Part shown: positions 17,373 to 27,551 of the stretch, in pieces
Layout: the number at the start of each line of letters is the position of its first letter
Position numbering within the stretch: position 1 is the first letter of the stretch
Assembly: GCF_018449475.1 (NCBI RefSeq)
Contig: NZ_JAHCQH010000015.1
Coordinates: forward strand, 124,001 to 188,000
Reading direction: 5' to 3'
DNA length: 64,000 nucleotides
Source: Ancylobacter radicis
GTDB lineage: Bacteria > Pseudomonadota > Alphaproteobacteria > Rhizobiales > Xanthobacteraceae
Notes under the pieces: model-generated
Databases searched by the model: none
What the model was told of the DNA's origin: nothing
What the model saw: the letters and a program-made list of their open reading frames with translations, nothing else
Made by a program: the position numbers and the translations under genes

Positions 17373-18431
17373 TCACGCCCCCCGCCGCGCGAACACACGC
17401 TGGCCGAGCCGGTCGATCCCCAGCGCCACCATGGCGAAGGCGCAGCCGACGCCCATGTCGATCAGGCGCTCCATGATGTCGTGGGCCGCCCCCGCGACGC
17501 CGCCGGCCACAAATTCCAGCAGCAGCATGATGAAGACGGTGAGCGCGGCGGTGCCGAGCGCATTGTTGTATTGCTGCGCCGGCCAGCGCAGCAGCGCCGC
17601 CAGCATCATCCCCGCCAGCGCCGCCTGGTGCGCGGGAAACAGCCAGCCAAAGGCCAGCGCGACCGCGACGCCGAGCGCCGTGCCGAGCAGCATCTGCCCC
17701 ATCAGCGTGCGGCTCGCCAGCGAATCGGCGCGCAGCACCAGGACGACGCCGATCAGCGCCCAGTAGGGCCGGTGCAGGCCCAGCGCGAGACTGGTGAGAA
17801 ACGCCGCCGGAATCGCCACCGCCACCGCGCCGGCGAAGATCCAGCGTTCCCGCTCGGTGGCGCGCAGCCGTGCCAGCAGGTCCCGCAGCTGCGGCGCGGT
17901 CGAGGGCCGCCAAACGCCCACGGCGACATCCCAGCCGAGCGAGACGCCCCAGGCATAGAGAACGAAGAGGCCGACCGCCGCGACATCGACCGGCTGGAGC
18001 GGGGCGTAGAGCGCGCCGATGGCCACTGTCAGGCAGGCGAAGCGCGCCGCCATTGCCGCGCTCTGATGCAGGCTCTCCACCAGCGCGTAGAGCACGCCGA
18101 TCCCGGCGAAGGCGAGCACGGTGAGCGCCATATGGCCGGCCACCAGCGTGCCGAGCGCGGTGCCGAGCAGAACCACGATACCCGCCGCCGCCATCGCCGC
18201 GAGGCGCTGCCCGGCCCGCCCGCCCGTGTCCAGCGTGAAGGCGAGGATGCAGGTGACCATGGCGTAGATCAGCCAGAAATCGATCCCGACCAGCAGCGCC
18301 AGCCCGATCGGCGCCATCAGGGTAAGGGCAAAGCGCACCGAGCGGGCGATCAACCCGTCGCCATGCCAGCGGCCGGGCGGGAGCGATGGCGGCGGCGGGG
18401 CGGCCGGGCGGAGGGCGGCAGTCTCGGCCAC
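17373..18431 (-). CDS. FUSC-family membrane protein (aromatic-acid/fusaric-acid efflux type)
   Basis: Protein of 352 residues in two similar halves of five to six helices each. The second half has the FUSC segment HRPYWALIGVVLVLRADSLASRTLMGQMLLGTALGVAVA and ends with QQYNNALGTAALTVFIMLLLEF, typical of the inner-membrane FUSC/AaeB fold. Family members export aromatic acids and related toxicants. Start chosen at the GTG at 18431 with AGGAG eight bases upstream; an upstream ATG at 18578 overlaps the divergent ccrM and adds 49 unconserved residues. Confidence 0.8.
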   Translation of the reverse strand: MAETAALRPAAPPPPSLPPGRWHGDGLIARSVRFALTLMAPIGLALLVGIDFWLIYAMVTCILAFTLDTGGRAGQRLAAMAAAGIVVLLGTALGTLVAGHMALTVLAFAGIGVLYALVESLHQSAAMAARFACLTVAIGALYAPLQPVDVAAVGLFVLYAWGVSLGWDVAVGVWRPSTAPQLRDLLARLRATERERWIFAGAVAVAIPAAFLTSLALGLHRPYWALIGVVLVLRADSLASRTLMGQMLLGTALGVAVALAFGWLFPAHQAALAGMMLAALLRWPAQQYNNALGTAALTVFIMLLLEFVAGGVAGAAHDIMERLIDMGVGCAFAMVALGIDRLGQRVFARRGA

Positions 18432-18570
18432 GCGGGCGGCTCCTGAACAGCGTGGTTGACGCTTTGATCGTGACTTGGCGACAAAGTAGGGGTGACGCTT
18501 TACCCCGTCTTTACCCTGAGCAGCGGAGATTGTGGAAATCAGTTCTGTTGCGTCATCGAGCGTCGGGTAG

Positions 18571-20375
<1,805 letters not shown>

Positions 20376-20385
20376 CCCAACAAAA

Positions 20386-20406
20386 AGGCCGCCCGGTGGG
20401 GCGGCC
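20386..20406. terminator. bidirectional terminator between gst and csbD
   Basis: AGGCCGCC-CGGTG-GGGCGGCCT stem. On the minus strand it is followed by TTTTTG, a strong terminator for the csbD-like gene; on the plus strand CGTCGTTTT follows, weaker. Confidence 0.8.
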
Positions 20407-20427
20407 TCGTCGTTTTCGTGGGGCGGC

Positions 20428-20616
20428 TCAGAGATTGCCGGCCTTCTTGACCGCATCCTTGATCTCGCCCTTGGCCTGCTGGCCCTCGCCCTTGAGCTCC
20501 TGGACCGCGCCTTCGACGCGCAGGCGATCATTGCCCGTGGCCTTGCCGACGCCCTGCTTCACATTGCCGATGGCCTCATTGGCCATGCCCTTCGCCTTGT
20601 CAGCGGTGCTACCCAT
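20428..20616 (-). CDS. CsbD-family small stress protein
   Basis: Hydrophilic protein of 62 residues: [28 protein letters not shown], then [26 protein letters not shown]. This is the whole CsbD domain, probably largely helical and abundant under envelope or general stress in other bacteria. AGGAG six bases before the ATG at 20616 fixes the start; the open frame to 20661 has no support. Biochemical role unknown. Confidence 0.9.
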   Translation of the reverse strand: MGSTADKAKGMANEAIGNVKQGVGKATGNDRLRVEGAVQELKGEGQQAKGEIKDAVKKAGNL

Positions 20617-20698
20617 GATGTGTCTCCTGTTTTTCCGCGTTCGTGCGGCTCGCAGGGACAACGTTCGAGGTCGCTGAGGGTTCGCCGATCACGCCGAT

Positions 20699-21787
20699 TT
20701 AATCGATCCGGGCGAGCACCTTGCGCATCACGCTGGGAAACGCCTCGGCGTCAAAGCCGGCCGGGGCGACCCAGCGATGGCCCGCCGGAGCGGGCGTGCC
20801 GGCGGGCAGATCCGCCCGCCAGATTGTGAGTTCCAGCGCGAAATGGCTGAACACATGGGTGACCGGCGCATTGAGCGCGCGCCACGGCGCCTTCAGCGGG
20901 GAATACCGGGCGGGATCGCCCGCGCTTTCCGTCTCCCACGGGGTGGAGGGAACCTCGCTCATGCCGCCGAGCAACCCCGTGGGCGGGCGCGAGCGCACCA
21001 GAACCGCGCCATCCGCCCGCACGGCGAGGAAGGCAATGCCGTGCCGGGTGGGCCGTGCCGCCTTGGCGGCTTTCAGCGGATAACGTTCCGGCTCGCCGGC
21101 GGCGCGGGCGGCGCAGGGCGCCTGCCAGGGGCAGAGCGCACAGGCGGGCTTGCGCGGGGTGCAGAGGGTGGCGCCGAGATCCATCATCGCCTGCGCAAAA
21201 TCGCCGAAGCGGGCGGACGGCAGCAGCGCCAGCCCGCGCGCGCGCAGCCCCGCCTTGGCCTTCGGCAGCGGTTCCTCGACGGCGAACAGGCGGGCGATGA
21301 CGCGCTCCCAATTGCCGTCCACCGGGGCGGCGCGCTGCTCGAAGGCGATCGAGGCGATGGCGGCGGCGGTATAGGGGCCAATGCCGGGCAGCGCGAGCAG
21401 GCTCGCTTCATCCGGCGGGAAATGGCCGTCATGACGCTCCACCACGGCGCGGGCGCAGGCATGCAGGTTGCGGGCGCGGGCATAATAGCCGAGCCCCGCC
21501 CAGGCGGAGAGCACCTCCTCCAGCGGCGCGGCGGCAAGGTCGCTCACGCGCGGCCAGCGGGCGAGGAAGCCCTCATAATAGGGCCGCACCGTCACCACCG
21601 TGGTCTGCTGGAGCATGATCTCGGAAAGGAACACGCGGTACGGGTCCTGCCGCTCGCCGGGCGGCGCGCGCCAGGGCAGATGCCGCCGATGGCGGTCATA
21701 CCACTCCAGAAGGCGCGCGGGATCGGGCGCCGGCAGGCCGGGGATGGCGGGATTTCGGAGGGTGGCTTTATCGGAGCGGGCAGGCAT
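20699..21787 (-). CDS. mutY: A/G-specific adenine glycosylase
   Basis: Removes adenine mispaired with 8-oxoguanine. Of 362 residues: DPYRVFLSEIMLQQTTV near 50, helix-hairpin-helix LPGIGPYTAAAIASIAF, PVDGNWERVIARLF (catalytic Asp; the family more often has VDGNVERV), and the [4Fe-4S] cluster CTPRKPACALCPWQAPC (C-x6-C-x2-C-x5-C). The last 130 residues are the NUDIX-like 8-oxoG recognition domain. Divergent from the DUF721 gene. Confidence 0.95.
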   Translation of the reverse strand: MPARSDKATLRNPAIPGLPAPDPARLLEWYDRHRRHLPWRAPPGERQDPYRVFLSEIMLQQTTVVTVRPYYEGFLARWPRVSDLAAAPLEEVLSAWAGLGYYARARNLHACARAVVERHDGHFPPDEASLLALPGIGPYTAAAIASIAFEQRAAPVDGNWERVIARLFAVEEPLPKAKAGLRARGLALLPSARFGDFAQAMMDLGATLCTPRKPACALCPWQAPCAARAAGEPERYPLKAAKAARPTRHGIAFLAVRADGAVLVRSRPPTGLLGGMSEVPSTPWETESAGDPARYSPLKAPWRALNAPVTHVFSHFALELTIWRADLPAGTPAPAGHRWVAPAGFDAEAFPSVMRKVLARID

Positions 21788-21885
21788 GCGATCTTCTGTC
21801 TCGGTGCGCCAAGGTGGGCCGGCCCGGCGCGGTCGGCAAGCCCGCCGCGATACGCTCCTGTGAATTGATGCCGGAACCCGCCTTC

Positions 21886-22449
21886 ATGCCCCCCCGTCGC
21901 GGCCCCAAGCCCCTTGCCGACCTGATCGACGCCACCATCGCCGAGAGCTGCCGCCAGCGCGGCCTCGCCTCGGTGGAGATCGTCACGCGCTGGGCAGATA
22001 TTGTGGGCGAGGCGCTGGCGGCGCGCGCGGTGCCGATCAAACTCGCCTGGCCGAGCCGGCAGGACAGCCCGGAGCCGGGCGTGCTGCATGTGCGGGTGGA
22101 GGGCGGCTACGCGATCGAACTCCAGCACGACGCGCCGGTCGTCATCGAGCGGGTCAACCGCTATTTCGGCTGGCGCTGCATCGGCCGGCTGGCCCTGCGC
22201 CAGGGGCCGGTGCCGGTTCTGCGCCCGCCGCGCCGGCGCTTCATCGAGCCGGGCGAGGCCGAATGCGCGGCCATCGCCAGCCGGCTCGGCCCTTTCGACG
22301 ACCCCGGCCTTGCCGCCGCGCTGGCCCGGCTCGGCGCGCTGGTGGAACGCGAGCGCGGCCCGGCGGGAGCGGACGCCACGACGACGCGCGCCGGCGTGGC
22401 CGGCACGGCCCAACCCGCCGCTCCGCGGCAAATCTTCACGCAGCGGTGA
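21886..22449 (+). CDS. DciA-like DUF721 protein
   Basis: Protein of 187 residues. The N-terminal DUF721 domain (PPRRGPKPLADLIDATIAESCRQRG, then VEIVTRWADIVGEALAARAVPIKL and LHVRVEGGYAIELQH) belongs to the family that includes DciA, the replicative-helicase loader of many bacteria. The C-terminal third is a low-complexity Ala/Arg/Pro tail. ATGs at 21868 and 21886 are both possible; the second gives the usual N-terminus. Sits between mutY (divergent) and dsbA (same strand), a grouping I recall from rhizobia. Confidence 0.75.
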   Translation: MPPRRGPKPLADLIDATIAESCRQRGLASVEIVTRWADIVGEALAARAVPIKLAWPSRQDSPEPGVLHVRVEGGYAIELQHDAPVVIERVNRYFGWRCIGRLALRQGPVPVLRPPRRRFIEPGEAECAAIASRLGPFDDPGLAAALARLGALVERERGPAGADATTTRAGVAGTAQPAAPRQIFTQR

Positions 22450-22551
22450 CAGGGGCCATGCCTGCCGTACCGTTGCCATGTTCGCGCGCTGCCTGTAGGC
22501 GCTAGACGTCAACGCCGGCCGCGCGGCCGGCTTTCCCTTCGGAGACCATCC

Positions 22552-23235
22552 ATGATCGACCGTCGCCGCCTTCTCGAAGGGCTGGGAGCCGCCGCCCTCA
22601 CCACCGCCGCGCTGGTCGCGCTGGCGAGCCCGGAGAGCCTCGGCGCGGAGCGTTTCTCCTTCATCGGCCGGGCCGAAGCCCAGACGGTGGACATGACGCA
22701 GCTCATGGCGCCCGGCGCGCTGCCGGACAATGTGCTGGGCAAGGCGGACGCGCCGGTCACCATCGTCGAATATGCCTCGCTGACCTGCGGCCACTGCGCG
22801 CATTTCCACGAGACCACTTTTCCGGTGCTCAAGGAAAAGTACATCGACACCGGCAAGGTGAAGTTCATCCTGCGCGAATTCCCGCTCGACATCGTCGCCA
22901 AGGCCGCCTTCATGCTGGCGCGCTGCGCCGGGGACGGCAAATATTACCCGATGACGGACACGCTGTTCGAGACGCAGAAGAACTGGGCCTTCACCAATAA
23001 TCCGGCGCAGGCCCTGCTCGCCATTGCCAAGCAGAGCGGCATGACCGAGCAGCAGTTCAACACCTGCCTCAACGACCAGAAGCTGGCCGGCGACATCGAC
23101 GCGACCGCCCAGCGCGGGGCGAAGGATTTCGGCATCGATTCGACGCCGACCTTCTTCATCAACGGCAAGAAGGTTTCCGGCGCGCTGAGCCCCGAGGAAC
23201 TCGACAAGGAACTGGCGCCGCTGCTCGCGCAGTGA
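22552..23235 (+). CDS. periplasmic DsbA-family thiol:disulfide oxidoreductase
   Basis: Protein of 227 residues. A Tat-like start (MIDRRRLLEGLGAAALTTAALVALASP) ends near AEAQ. The thioredoxin fold carries the redox motif CGHC in YASLTCGHCAHFHETTFP, the cis-Pro in IDSTPTFFING, and the helical insert between them. It catalyses disulfide exchange in the periplasm; which partners it serves is unknown. Followed by two terminator hairpins. Confidence 0.93.
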   Translation: MIDRRRLLEGLGAAALTTAALVALASPESLGAERFSFIGRAEAQTVDMTQLMAPGALPDNVLGKADAPVTIVEYASLTCGHCAHFHETTFPVLKEKYIDTGKVKFILREFPLDIVAKAAFMLARCAGDGKYYPMTDTLFETQKNWAFTNNPAQALLAIAKQSGMTEQQFNTCLNDQKLAGDIDATAQRGAKDFGIDSTPTFFINGKKVSGALSPEELDKELAPLLAQ

Positions 23236-23240
23236 GGCAT

Positions 23241-23300
23241 GGGGGCTGCGACGCCCCCGCCTTCCGACGCGGCGTGAAGCCCGGCCTTAGCGCCGGGCTT
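23241..23300 (+). terminator. double terminator after dsbA
   Basis: First hairpin GGGGGC-TGCGAC-GCCCCC (23241-23258), then AAGCCCGGC-CTTAGC-GCCGGGCTT (23277-23300) with TTTTTG overlapping its end, a textbook rho-independent terminator for dsbA. It separates it from the convergent VOC gene. Confidence 0.85.
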
Positions 23301-23318
23301 TTTGCATCGCCCTCGCCC

Positions 23319-23804
23319 TCACTCTGGCAAAGTGAGCCGCCCTTCTGGATCTACCGGGAAGAACGGGTTGTAGGCGACCTCCCAGGCATGGCCGTCGAGA
23401 TCGGCGACATAGCCGGAATAGCCGCCCCAGAAGGTCGGCTGCGCGGGGCGAAGGCCGCGCCCGCCGGCCGCCACCGCGCGGATCAGCGTGGTGTCGACCT
23501 CGGCCCGGCTGGGCCGGTTGCACGCCAGCGCGATGCCGCCGAACACGCCGGTCCGACCATCGACCACGCCGGCATCAGCGGCGAGATCGTGGCGCGGGTA
23601 GAGTGACAGCACAACCGCGCCGGCCTGGAAGAAGGCCGCGCCCTTGGCCGCCTTGTCGCGCCGCACCAGGCCAAGTGCTTCATAGAAGGCAACCGCACGC
23701 GGCAGGTCCGCCACGCCCAGCGTGATCAGCGAGACATGGAGCGGCGCCATGCGCGGCGTTGCCGGCACCGCTGCGCCAGCTGCGTTGATTGAGCTTTCCA
23801 TCAT
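23319..23804 (-). CDS. VOC-superfamily protein (glyoxalase-like)
   Basis: Protein of 161 residues with one vicinal-oxygen-chelate domain: HVSLITLGVADLPRAVAFYEALGL opens the fold, FWGGYSGYVADLDGHAWEVAYNPFFP closes it with the metal-binding Glu. A metal-dependent enzyme or ligand-binding protein; substrate unknown. Its ATG overlaps the stop of the radical SAM gene (ATGA), so it is the second gene of that operon and may fall under the same LexA-type site. Confidence 0.85.
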   Translation of the reverse strand: MMESSINAAGAAVPATPRMAPLHVSLITLGVADLPRAVAFYEALGLVRRDKAAKGAAFFQAGAVVLSLYPRHDLAADAGVVDGRTGVFGGIALACNRPSRAEVDTTLIRAVAAGGRGLRPAQPTFWGGYSGYVADLDGHAWEVAYNPFFPVDPEGRLTLPE

Positions 23805-25216
23805 GCGCCTTCCCCGAACAGCGACAATTGCTCGCCCCTCTGCGGGGGGCGGCGGAAATGGCGCGTGGTCAGCCGCAGATGGCGCCGGTTGAGGCCAAGG
23901 CGCTCGCTCGCGATCTCGAAGCGGCGGGCCAGCGTCCAGGCATAGGGGCCGCTGCCGGTCATGCGCTGGCCGAAAGCGGAATCATATTCCTTGCCGCCAT
24001 GAAGTTCCTTCAGCAGCGACAGGACGTGGCGGTAGCGATCCGGGAAATGGGCGAGCAGCCATTCCTTGAACAGGTCGCGGATCTCCAGCGGCACGCGCAG
24101 CATGACATAGCCGGCCTCCGACGCGCCGGCCGCCACGGCGGCATCGAGAATACGCTCCAGCTCCGCATCCGTCACCGCCGGCACGACCGGGGCGACCAGG
24201 ACGGCGGTGGGCACGCCCGCCTCGCTCAGGCGGCGGATCGTCTCAAGACGGCGCTGCGGCGTGGCGGCGCGCGGCTCCATGGTGCGGGCGAGCTTGTGGT
24301 CGAGCGTGGTGACGGAGAGCGCGACCTTGACGAGACCGCGCGCGGCCATTGGCGCGAGAATGTCGAGATCGCGCAGCACCAGCGCCGATTTGGTGACGAT
24401 GCCGACCGGATGGCCGAAATCGCTGAGCACTTCGAGGATGCGGCGGGTCAGCCGCCATTCCTTCTCGATCGGCTGGTAGCCATCGGTGTTGATGCCGAGC
24501 GCGATGGTGCGCGGCTCGTAGCCGGGCTTGGCCAGTTCCTTGGCCAGAAGCTCCGGCGCATCCGGCTTGGCGAACAGCTTGGTTTCGAAATCGAGCCCGG
24601 CGGACAGGCCCTGATAGGCGTGGGTCGGGCGGGCGAAGCAGTAGACGCAGCCATGCTCGCAGCCGCGATAGGGGTTGATCGAGCGGTCGAAGCCGACATC
24701 GGGGGAATCGTTGCGGGTGATGATGGTGCGCGCCTTCTCCACCGTCACGCTGGTGCGGAAGGGCGGCAGCTCGTCGAGGCTCTGCCAGCCATCGTCGAAG
24801 GCCTCGCGCGCCGTCGGCTCGAAGCGGCCGGCGGCATTGGAGAGCGCGCCGCGCCCACGCCGGCGCTCGCCCTCGATAAAGCGCGCCTGCGGCGGCGGCT
24901 CCGGTACGATGTCGATCTCCGACAGGCCGGTGAGGTCGCGGGCGGCGGCGCGGGCCGCCTCCTCCTCGGCGGCGCGGCGCTCCTCCGGCAACCGGCCGAG
25001 ATGCCGGCCGGCGCGCGGAGCCTTTTTCGGTCCCGCCGGCCTGTCCGCCAACTTGTCCGCCGGTTTACCCGCCGGCTTGCCCATCGCCTTGTCCGCCCGC
25101 GGCGGGCGGTCGGGCTGGGGGGCGCGAACAGGCTGTGATCCGTGAACAGGATGGGGCGACGCAGGCGGGGCGGGCGCCGGCCATTCCGGGAGGGGGGCTG
25201 TGGGATGGCGTTGCAT
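23801..25216 (-). CDS. PA0069-family radical SAM protein (SplB-like)
   Basis: Protein of 471 residues. The first 110 are low-complexity Lys/Pro/Ala-rich. Then come ITRNDSPDVGFDRSINPYRGCEHGCVYCFARPTHAY with the CxxxCxxC iron-sulfur motif, TKLFAKP, INTDGYQPIEKEWRLTR, and a TIM-barrel domain with VTKSALVLRDLDIL and SVTTLDHKLARTMEPRAATPQRRL. The family is grouped with spore-photoproduct-lyase-like DNA repair enzymes, but function is not proven. The ATG at 25216 is used; an ATG at 25273 would run through the regulatory site. Confidence 0.88.
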   Translation of the reverse strand: MQRHPTAPLPEWPAPAPPASPHPVHGSQPVRAPQPDRPPRADKAMGKPAGKPADKLADRPAGPKKAPRAGRHLGRLPEERRAAEEEAARAAARDLTGLSEIDIVPEPPPQARFIEGERRRGRGALSNAAGRFEPTAREAFDDGWQSLDELPPFRTSVTVEKARTIITRNDSPDVGFDRSINPYRGCEHGCVYCFARPTHAYQGLSAGLDFETKLFAKPDAPELLAKELAKPGYEPRTIALGINTDGYQPIEKEWRLTRRILEVLSDFGHPVGIVTKSALVLRDLDILAPMAARGLVKVALSVTTLDHKLARTMEPRAATPQRRLETIRRLSEAGVPTAVLVAPVVPAVTDAELERILDAAVAAGASEAGYVMLRVPLEIRDLFKEWLLAHFPDRYRHVLSLLKELHGGKEYDSAFGQRMTGSGPYAWTLARRFEIASERLGLNRRHLRLTTRHFRRPPQRGEQLSLFGEGA

Positions 25217-25241
25217 GGGCCCATTTCTAGGCGCCTTATGA

Positions 25242-25256
25242 GAACATATCAAGAAC
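25242..25256 (-). promoter_or_regulatory. LexA-type SOS box before the radical SAM gene
   Basis: GAAC-ATATCAA-GAAC on the plus strand, that is GTTC-N7-GTTC read towards the gene, the LexA site of alphaproteobacteria. It lies 26 bp before the ATG at 25216, a normal place for an operator. No lexA gene is in the window. Confidence 0.65.
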
Positions 25257-25376
25257 ATATGTCGAAAAACCAAGGGGGACGCTATACGCCCCGGGCATGG
25301 TGCTATAGGCAGAACGACGTTCTCCTAAAGTCCTTTTGCACCAATCCATAACCTTCAGATCGAGGTGGCTGGACGC

Positions 25377-25961
25377 GTGATTTCAGTGGTCATTCCCACG
25401 GGGGCGAGCCCCAATTTGCTGATCCCCACACTCGCCGCGCTGGTACCCGGCGCCGCCGCCGGGCTGGTGCGCGAGGTGCTGCTGGTGGACGGGAGCGAAT
25501 CGTCGGATGTCGCGGAGATCGCCGATGCCGCCGGCTGCGACTATCTGCAGGGCCCGGCCGAGATCGGTGCCCGGCTGCGCCTCGGCGCGGCGGCAGCGCG
25601 CATGTCCTGGGTGTTGTTCCTGGAGCCCGTCGGGCTGTTGCAGGAAGGCTGGACGCGGGAGGTGCGCGGCTTCATCGACCAGATGGAGCGCATGGGCGCA
25701 AACGACCGGCAGGCGGCCACCTTCCGTCTCGCGCTGGATGGCTTCGGCGTCACCCCGCGTCTGCGGGAAGCTGCCGCCGTGGCGCGCCATGCGCTCACCG
25801 GGCGCGCGCGGCCCGAACAGGGGCTGCTGATCCACCGCCGCTTCTATGACGCGCTCGGCGGCCATGAGGCCGGCGCTCAGGCCCCTCGCCGGCTCACCGC
25901 CCGCATCGGACGGGGCGGGCTGGTGCTGCTGCGCTCGCAGATCCTGCTGCCCGCCGCCTGA
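25377..25961 (+). CDS. small glycosyltransferase family 2-like protein
   Basis: Protein of 194 residues. The start MISVVIPTGASPNLLIPTLAAL and VREVLLVDGSESSD give the GT-A nucleotide-binding strands, and RMSWVLFLEPVGLLQEGW resembles the region after the acceptor loop; the usual DxD is not obvious. Start GTG at 25377 has GAGGTGG eight bases upstream; a GTG at 25365 is possible. Cytosolic, no membrane segment. Convergent with moaB, four bases apart. Substrate unknown. Confidence 0.65.
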   Translation: MISVVIPTGASPNLLIPTLAALVPGAAAGLVREVLLVDGSESSDVAEIADAAGCDYLQGPAEIGARLRLGAAAARMSWVLFLEPVGLLQEGWTREVRGFIDQMERMGANDRQAATFRLALDGFGVTPRLREAAAVARHALTGRARPEQGLLIHRRFYDALGGHEAGAQAPRRLTARIGRGGLVLLRSQILLPAA

Positions 25962-25964
25962 CCC

Positions 25965-26540
25965 TCAGACCGGCGCCGGCGCCTTCAGCTTGCCGCGCTT
26001 GAGATGCTCGTCGAGCCGGGGAAGGATTTCCACAAAATTGCAGGGCTTGTGCCGGACGTCGAGCTGATGGGCGAGGATGCCGTCCCAGCCATCGCGGCAG
26101 GCGCCGGGCGAGCCGGGCAGGCAGAAGATGTAGGTGGAATTGGCGACGCCCGCCGTGGCCCTGCTTTGTAGCGTCGAGGTGCCGATCTTCTGGAAGGAGA
26201 TCATGTGGAACACGGTCGAGAAGCCTTCCATGCGCTTCTCGAACAGAGGCTCCACCGCCTCCGGCGTCACATCGCGGCCGGTGAAGCCGGTGCCGCCGGT
26301 GGTGATGACCACATCGACCGCCGGGTCGGCGATCCAGCCCGCCGCCTGCGCGCGAATGGTGTCGACATCATCGGGTACGATGGCGCGGGCGGCAAGGCGG
26401 TGGCCCGCGCCCTCCAGCCGCTCCACCAGCGTGTTGCCAGAACGGTCATCGGCCGGTGTGCGGGTGTCGGAGATGGTCAGCACCGCGATGGCGAGCGGCA
26501 CGAAGGGCTTTTCGGCGGGCGTGTTGGCGTCGGCGCTCAT
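25965..26540 (-). CDS. moaB: molybdenum cofactor biosynthesis protein MoaB
   Basis: Adenylyltransferase-fold protein of 191 residues that acts on molybdopterin (MogA-like). Motifs: IAVLTISDTRTPADDRSGNTL, then VVITTGGTGFTGRDVTPEAVEPLFEKRMEGF with the GGTG nucleotide loop, and FCLPGSPGAC. GAGGAA before the ATG at 26540. Eight bp downstream of the zinc metallopeptidase gene, so the two are cotranscribed. The open frame upstream of 26540 is antisense to conserved coding and discounted. Confidence 0.93.
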   Translation of the reverse strand: MSADANTPAEKPFVPLAIAVLTISDTRTPADDRSGNTLVERLEGAGHRLAARAIVPDDVDTIRAQAAGWIADPAVDVVITTGGTGFTGRDVTPEAVEPLFEKRMEGFSTVFHMISFQKIGTSTLQSRATAGVANSTYIFCLPGSPGACRDGWDGILAHQLDVRHKPCNFVEILPRLDEHLKRGKLKAPAPV

Positions 26541-26548
26541 GATGTTCC

Positions 26549-27442
26549 TCAGATGCGGCCCTGGAAGGCGTTGCACTGCTTCATCGAACCGGTGTCGAGC
26601 CCCTTGCGGAACCAGCTCACGCGCTGGGCCGAGGTGCCGTGGGTAAAGCTGTCCGGCACCGTATAGCCCTGCGCCTGCTTCTGCAGCCGGTCGTCGCCGA
26701 TCGCGGACGCCGCGTTCATCGCCTCCTCGATATCGCCTTCCTCGAGAATGCGCCACTTCGCGTCGGCGTGATGCGCCCAGACCCCGGCGAGGCAGTCGGC
26801 CATCAGCTCGACGCGCACGGAAAGCGCGTTGGCCTCGGCGCGCGAGGACTGACGCTGGCGCTCCTGCACCTGCGCGAGAATGCCGATCTGGTTCTCGACG
26901 TGATGGCCGACCTCATGGGCGATGACATAGGCGGCGGCGAAGTCGCCCGGCGCGCGGAAACGGCGCTTCATCTCGTCGAAGAAGGTGAGGTCGAGATACA
27001 CTTTCTGGTCGGTCGGGCAGTAGAACGGGCCCATCGCCGACTGCGCCGCGCCGCAGCCCGAGCGCGTGCCACCGGTGAACAGGACGAGGCCGGGCGGGCG
27101 GTAGGTCGCGCCTTGCGCCTTGAAGATCGGCGTCCAGACATCCTCGGTCTGGGCGAGCACGACGCTGGCGAACTGGCCCATCTCGTCCTTCGGCGGGGTG
27201 CCGCGGGCGGTCTGGGAAGGCGCCGGCTGGCTGGTGCTGCTGTCGCCGCCACCCATCAATATTTCCGCGCCGCCGATCAGCACCGCCGGGTTGATGCCGG
27301 TGGCCCAGGCGATGAGGCCGACAATGATCAGCCCGCCTATGCCGAGGCCGCCACGGCCGCCGGGCAGGCCGCCGCCGCCAGAACCACCGCTGCCGCGCCG
27401 GTCCTCCACATTGCTGCTGCGCCGGAAATCCCCCCACCTCAT
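26549..27442 (-). CDS. YpfJ-type neutral zinc metallopeptidase-like membrane protein
   Basis: Protein of 297 residues. The N-terminus MRWGDFRRSSNVEDRRG precedes a Gly-rich hinge and one membrane helix (LGIGGLIIVGLIAWATGI). The periplasmic part has SGCGAAQSAMGPFYCPTDQKVYLDLTFF and the zinc motif AYVIAHEVGHHVENQIG (HExxH), then RVELMADCLAGVWA with a third ligand region. Family members are called putative neutral zinc metallopeptidases; substrates unknown. Upstream of moaB. Confidence 0.9.
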   Translation of the reverse strand: MRWGDFRRSSNVEDRRGSGGSGGGGLPGGRGGLGIGGLIIVGLIAWATGINPAVLIGGAEILMGGGDSSTSQPAPSQTARGTPPKDEMGQFASVVLAQTEDVWTPIFKAQGATYRPPGLVLFTGGTRSGCGAAQSAMGPFYCPTDQKVYLDLTFFDEMKRRFRAPGDFAAAYVIAHEVGHHVENQIGILAQVQERQRQSSRAEANALSVRVELMADCLAGVWAHHADAKWRILEEGDIEEAMNAASAIGDDRLQKQAQGYTVPDSFTHGTSAQRVSWFRKGLDTGSMKQCNAFQGRI

Positions 27443-27551
27443 GCCCGTTCTCCGTCCCGTATCCTGCCGCCGCGGTGCGATGGTGATGCACCCGCACCGT
27501 GGCGGCAATGCGTGGGGAGCCCGGCGGTTCCGTCAGGAAACGCAGGAAACG

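Noticed and set aside
25030-25110. Lys/Pro/Ala-rich stretch in the radical SAM protein as a separate domain
   Set aside because: Low-complexity N-terminal linker without conserved residues.
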